The notes under the pieces: model-generated | Seen by the model: the letters and a program-made list of their open reading frames with translations, nothing else | Database searches by the model: none | What the model was told of the DNA's origin: nothing | Shown here: positions 60,971 to 64,000 of the stretch, piece after piece | Layout: the number at the start of each line of letters is the position of its first letter | Position numbering within the stretch: the first letter of the stretch is position 1 | Program-made: the position numbers and the translations under genes | NCBI GenBank assembly: GCA_036160575.1 | Contig: JAYYDT010000119.1 | Coordinates: 1 to 64,000 of the forward strand | Source of the DNA: TMED26 sp002694075 | GTDB lineage: Bacteria; Pseudomonadota; Alphaproteobacteria; Thalassobaculales; Thalassobaculaceae | Direction: 5' to 3' | Length of the DNA stretch: 64,000 bases

Positions 60971-63240
60971 GTCTTTGTCATCATGGCGCCCGGCGCGTCT
61001 TCGGCCGGCGACTCACGTTCAGGGAAACGGAGCTGGACAATCGCGCCCCCGCCCGCTCGGTCGCGTAGTTTTAACACGCCGCCGTGATCTTCCATAATTT
61101 TCTTCACAATCGCCAATCCAAGCCCGGTGCCTTTCTCTCGCGTGGTAACATAGGGCTCGATCAGCCGATATCGATCCGTCGGCGGCAGCCCGCGCCCATT
61201 GTCCTCGACCGACAGGACGGTCAAAAAGCGCCGACGTGCGATGCGCAAAACAATGCGGCCGCCGCCCTGTGGCAGGTCCCCCGCTTCAATCCGCGCGGCG
61301 ATCGACTCAGCGGCGTTTTTAACCAAATTCGTGATCGCTTGGCGGATTTGCCGTGGATCGCAGGGGATCCTGACCGGTTCGCTTCCGGCCTCAACGGTGA
61401 CGGCGATTCCGCCATGGGCGTTTTCATGCAAATGGCCGATTTCACGCATCAGCTCGGCGAGGTCTGTTTCCGCGATCTTCGGCGCCGGCATACGGGCAAA
61501 GGTGGAAAACTCGTCAACCATGCGGCCAATGTCATCGACCTGGCGGACGATGGTCTCGGTGCATTCGGTGAAAGTCTCCGGGTCATTCTCAATTTGCGCG
61601 GCGTATTTGCGCTTCAAACGTTCGGCCGCCAATTGGATCGGCGTCAGCGGGTTTTTAATTTCATGGGCGATGCGCCGGGCCACATCCGCCCAGGCGGCGA
61701 CACGTTGCGCCGATAGCAGATCGGAAATGTCGTCAAAGGTCACCACATAGCCGACCACCGTATGCCCCTCAAACTCCGCGGTCAGGCGGGTAAACAGGTT
61801 GATGCGCTGGTCTCCCCGGCGCAGCACCACCTCGCCCTCGACGGCGTGTCCACGACGGGCTAAACGGGCGGCCATCAAGTCCGCGAACTCGGGCACCAAA
61901 TCGATCAGCGGCGCGCCCATTAAGCGGTCGCTTTCAATCGCCAACAGGCGGATGGCGGTTTTGTTGGTCAGGGTGACAACGCCATCGGGCGTGAGGCCGA
62001 TAATCCCCGCCGACACCCCTTCCAGAACCGCTTCGGTAAAGACCCGGCGCTGATCCAACTGGCGGTTGACAGCCATCAGATCATGGCGCTGCACCTCCAA
62101 TTGCTGCGCCATATTGTCGAAAGAAGTGCCGAGGATGGTCAACTCACCGACGACACCGCTTGGCCCGATACGAGCGGACAGATCGCCGGCGCTAAGCCGC
62201 TCGGCGGCGGCGATCAAGGCGCTCACCGGGCGGGCCAGGCGATTGGCCATGCTGAGCCCGACAAAAATCGCCAGCAGCAGCAGGAGCATCGAGGCCAGCG
62301 CGAAAATCATCGCGAAGGTGATTTGAATATCCAGCCAATCGACTTCCAAGGCGGCGTATCGCGCGACCGCCCGTTCGGTTTCGCTGACATGGGCGAGGAT
62401 ATCGGGGTCGACATATCGACCAACCAAAAGATAGGTGCCGGCGAGCCGGTTTAGGCGCACCATCGCCCTGATCTTATCGTCCGCCCCGGCCGGGATTACC
62501 ACAACTTCCCCAGCCACCGCGCGATCCATAATTTCGGCGTCGAAAAGCTCGAACTCGACGGTCATGCTGAGCGGCGAGCGGGCCATCACTTTGCCGGCCT
62601 GGTCGAACACCACAACCTCGGGCAGATTCCGCACCACCGACTGGGCCCGCACCATCTCGCGCAATCGTTTGGGGTCCTGCGACAAAATTTGGGCGTATTG
62701 GTTCAAATCGTTGGCGATCAGCAGAATTTGGCCTTTGATGGTCTCGCGATGCTCTTCCAAATAGGCGTTGGCCACCGCGTCGGCGCTTTTGATCGCGGTA
62801 CCGACCCGCGTGCTGAACCACTCGCGCACGCCGTAGTCGAAGAACGTCAACGAAAACACCGACACCAGAACCGCCGGCGTGATCGCCACCAAGCCAAACA
62901 ACATCACCAAACGGGCGTGCAGACGCGCGCCGGCCAAGCCCCGTCGACGTTCGGCCCATAGCTTGACCACCCGTCGGCCGACCAACACCCCAAACACCAA
63001 CAACAGGAACATATTGGCGTAAAGCACCGTCAACAGAGTCGCGGAGTCATCGACCCCGATGGTGCTCTCGCCGAACAGGGTATAGGTGGCGATGCCGGTG
63101 GCGAGGGTTAGGATGATCAGAACAAAAGCGCCGACGCGGCGAAGATTAAGCGCCGTTAAAAACGCTTTCCAAGGCCAGCCGTCGGCCGCCGGATCCCCGG
63201 GGGCCGCGCTTTTGTTACCGTCCAGCAGGGCTTGAGTCAT
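60967..63240 (-). CDS. ntrY: Nitrogen regulation sensor histidine kinase NtrY
   Basis: The predicted inner-membrane kinase has 757 residues. Three N-terminal helices, a periplasmic sensor region and a fourth helix lead into HAMP (NRLARPVSALIAAAERLSAG). A PAS domain follows (VLEGVSAGIIGLTPDGVVTL), then the HisKA box with the phosphorylated His in RRIAHEIKNPLTPIQL, and the ATPase boxes NLVKNAAESI, VEDNGRGLPP and GTGLGLAIVKKIMEDHGG. It lies 28 bp after ntrC and overlaps ntrX by 4 bp. Confidence 0.96.
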   Translation of the reverse strand: MTQALLDGNKSAAPGDPAADGWPWKAFLTALNLRRVGAFVLIILTLATGIATYTLFGESTIGVDDSATLLTVLYANMFLLLVFGVLVGRRVVKLWAERRRGLAGARLHARLVMLFGLVAITPAVLVSVFSLTFFDYGVREWFSTRVGTAIKSADAVANAYLEEHRETIKGQILLIANDLNQYAQILSQDPKRLREMVRAQSVVRNLPEVVVFDQAGKVMARSPLSMTVEFELFDAEIMDRAVAGEVVVIPAGADDKIRAMVRLNRLAGTYLLVGRYVDPDILAHVSETERAVARYAALEVDWLDIQITFAMIFALASMLLLLLAIFVGLSMANRLARPVSALIAAAERLSAGDLSARIGPSGVVGELTILGTSFDNMAQQLEVQRHDLMAVNRQLDQRRVFTEAVLEGVSAGIIGLTPDGVVTLTNKTAIRLLAIESDRLMGAPLIDLVPEFADLMAARLARRGHAVEGEVVLRRGDQRINLFTRLTAEFEGHTVVGYVVTFDDISDLLSAQRVAAWADVARRIAHEIKNPLTPIQLAAERLKRKYAAQIENDPETFTECTETIVRQVDDIGRMVDEFSTFARMPAPKIAETDLAELMREIGHLHENAHGGIAVTVEAGSEPVRIPCDPRQIRQAITNLVKNAAESIAARIEAGDLPQGGGRIVLRIARRRFLTVLSVEDNGRGLPPTDRYRLIEPYVTTREKGTGLGLAIVKKIMEDHGGVLKLRDRAGGGAIVQLRFPERESPAEDAPGAMMTKT

Positions 63241-63268
63241 CGCACTCCGCCGCTAACGCGCGCCGCCT

Positions 63269-64000
63269 CTAATCTTGGACGCGAACCACCGGGATGTCCA
63301 ACACCCGGAGTTTTTTTCGCAAAGTATTGCGGTTGATCCCCAACATTTCGGCGGCCTTGATTTGATTGCCGCGGGTCGCGCCCAGCGCGATCGCCAGCAA
63401 CGGCCGCTCAACCTCGTGGACCACGCGTTCGTAAAGCCCGGCGGGCGGCAGATGGTCCCCGTGGGCGGCGAAATACGCCTCGATATGGCGTTCCACCGCC
63501 TGGCCCAGGCTTTCGTCGGCGGGCACCGTGCTTTCCGCCACGCCGCCTTCGGCGGCGCCACTGATTTCCATTTCCAACGCCCTGTCGTCGATGACTTCAT
63601 CGGTGTACAGCGCGGCGATCCGGCGCATCATATTTTCCAACTCGCGCACATTGCCCGGCCAATCGTAGCGGCGCAAAAGGTCCAAACCGGCGGCGTTAAC
63701 GGTTTTCTGCGGCAACCCCTCTTCCGCCGCTTGGGCCAGGAAGTGCCGCGCCAAGTCGCCGACATCCTCGCGCCGTTCGCGTAGCGGCGGCAAGCGAACC
63801 GGCACGACATTCAATCGATAAAACAAGTCCTCGCGGAATAAGCCCTGGCGGATCAGTTGACGCAAATCGCGATGGGTGGCGGCAACGATGCGGACATCGG
63901 TTTGAATGCTTTCACGGCCCCCGACGGTGGTGAACTCACCTTCTTGTAAGACCCGCAAAAGCCGGGTCTGGGCCTCCGGCGGCATATCGCCGATTTCATC
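63269..64000 (-). CDS. ntrC: Nitrogen regulation protein NtrC, C-terminal part
   Basis: Only the last ~243 residues are inside the window; the gene runs off the right edge. The AAA+ part starts [20 protein letters not shown] and includes [37 protein letters not shown] and [16 protein letters not shown]. The C-terminal Fis-type helix-turn-helix is [20 protein letters not shown]. It should activate sigma-54 promoters for nitrogen assimilation when phosphorylated by NtrB; the receiver domain and GAFTGA loop are outside the window. It is the first visible gene of the ntrC-ntrY-ntrX run. Confidence 0.95.
   Translation of the reverse strand, partial: DEIGDMPPEAQTRLLRVLQEGEFTTVGGRESIQTDVRIVAATHRDLRQLIRQGLFREDLFYRLNVVPVRLPPLRERREDVGDLARHFLAQAAEEGLPQKTVNAAGLDLLRRYDWPGNVRELENMMRRIAALYTDEVIDDRALEMEISGAAEGGVAESTVPADESLGQAVERHIEAYFAAHGDHLPPAGLYERVVHEVERPLLAIALGATRGNQIKAAEMLGINRNTLRKKLRVLDIPVVRVQD

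Overview
The window is a GC-rich, densely packed chromosomal segment of an alphaproteobacterium, most like the Rhodospirillales. The pointers are the order ntrC-ntrY-ntrX-trkA-(D-amino-acid transaminase)-(HAD)-hfq-hflX, the yajC-secD-secF-Mth938 block, the hpnC-hpnD squalene genes, FAD-dependent TrmFO, a 666-residue ParE, and TRAP transport linked to an HpsN-like dehydrogenase. I see no rRNA or tRNA gene, insertion sequence, prophage or CRISPR array. Nearly all of the window is chromosomal core or metabolic accessory sequence. Coordinates and protein lengths come from direct reading; family names come from motif recognition without a database search.

Layout. Positions 1-4892 hold ssb (partial), divergent uvrA, and trmFO. 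Positions 4786-7724 hold three consecutive squalene/phytoene-synthase-superfamily genes (a complex I assembly factor NDUFAF6-like gene, hpnC and hpnD) and an NDUFAF3-like gene, which leads into secF, secD and yajC (7748-10739). Positions 10928-12403 hold a glycosyltransferase and an acetyltransferase. Positions 12412-15077 are an AT-richer islet: a DUF3137 gene broken by one in-frame TAA, lemA, a small CxxC protein, and two very short genes absent from ordinary ORF calls. One of these has a Shine-Dalgarno sequence that matches the complement of the 16S 3' end almost perfectly. A Sel1-repeat protein, rpsI-rplM and assorted metabolic genes follow to 23179, then a CoA-binding/O-acetylhomoserine sulfhydrylase fusion.

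Positions 25008-30563 form a catabolic and transport locus: an SDR facing an HpsN-type dehydrogenase, a TRAP binding protein, a fused DctQM permease and a 53-residue membrane protein. This resembles uptake and oxidation of a sulfonate such as 2,3-dihydroxypropane-1-sulfonate, although no C-S lyase gene is present. Positions 30627-45441 mix parE, a DEAD-box helicase and a likely operon of acyl-CoA synthetase, class V aminotransferase, TauD-type dioxygenase and class I glutamine amidotransferase. Positions 45438-52731 carry repair genes: mfd with sdhE, and recG. groES-groEL (52835-54805) sits behind a readable promoter and a CIRCE-like operator. The window closes with hflX, hfq, a HAD gene, a transaminase gene, trkA, ntrX, ntrY and the end of ntrC.

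Two themes run through the window. Convergent genes usually abut or interlock at their stop codons with no terminator between them. The most novel-looking material is in very small genes (26, 42 and 53 residues) and in the degraded DUF3137 gene.
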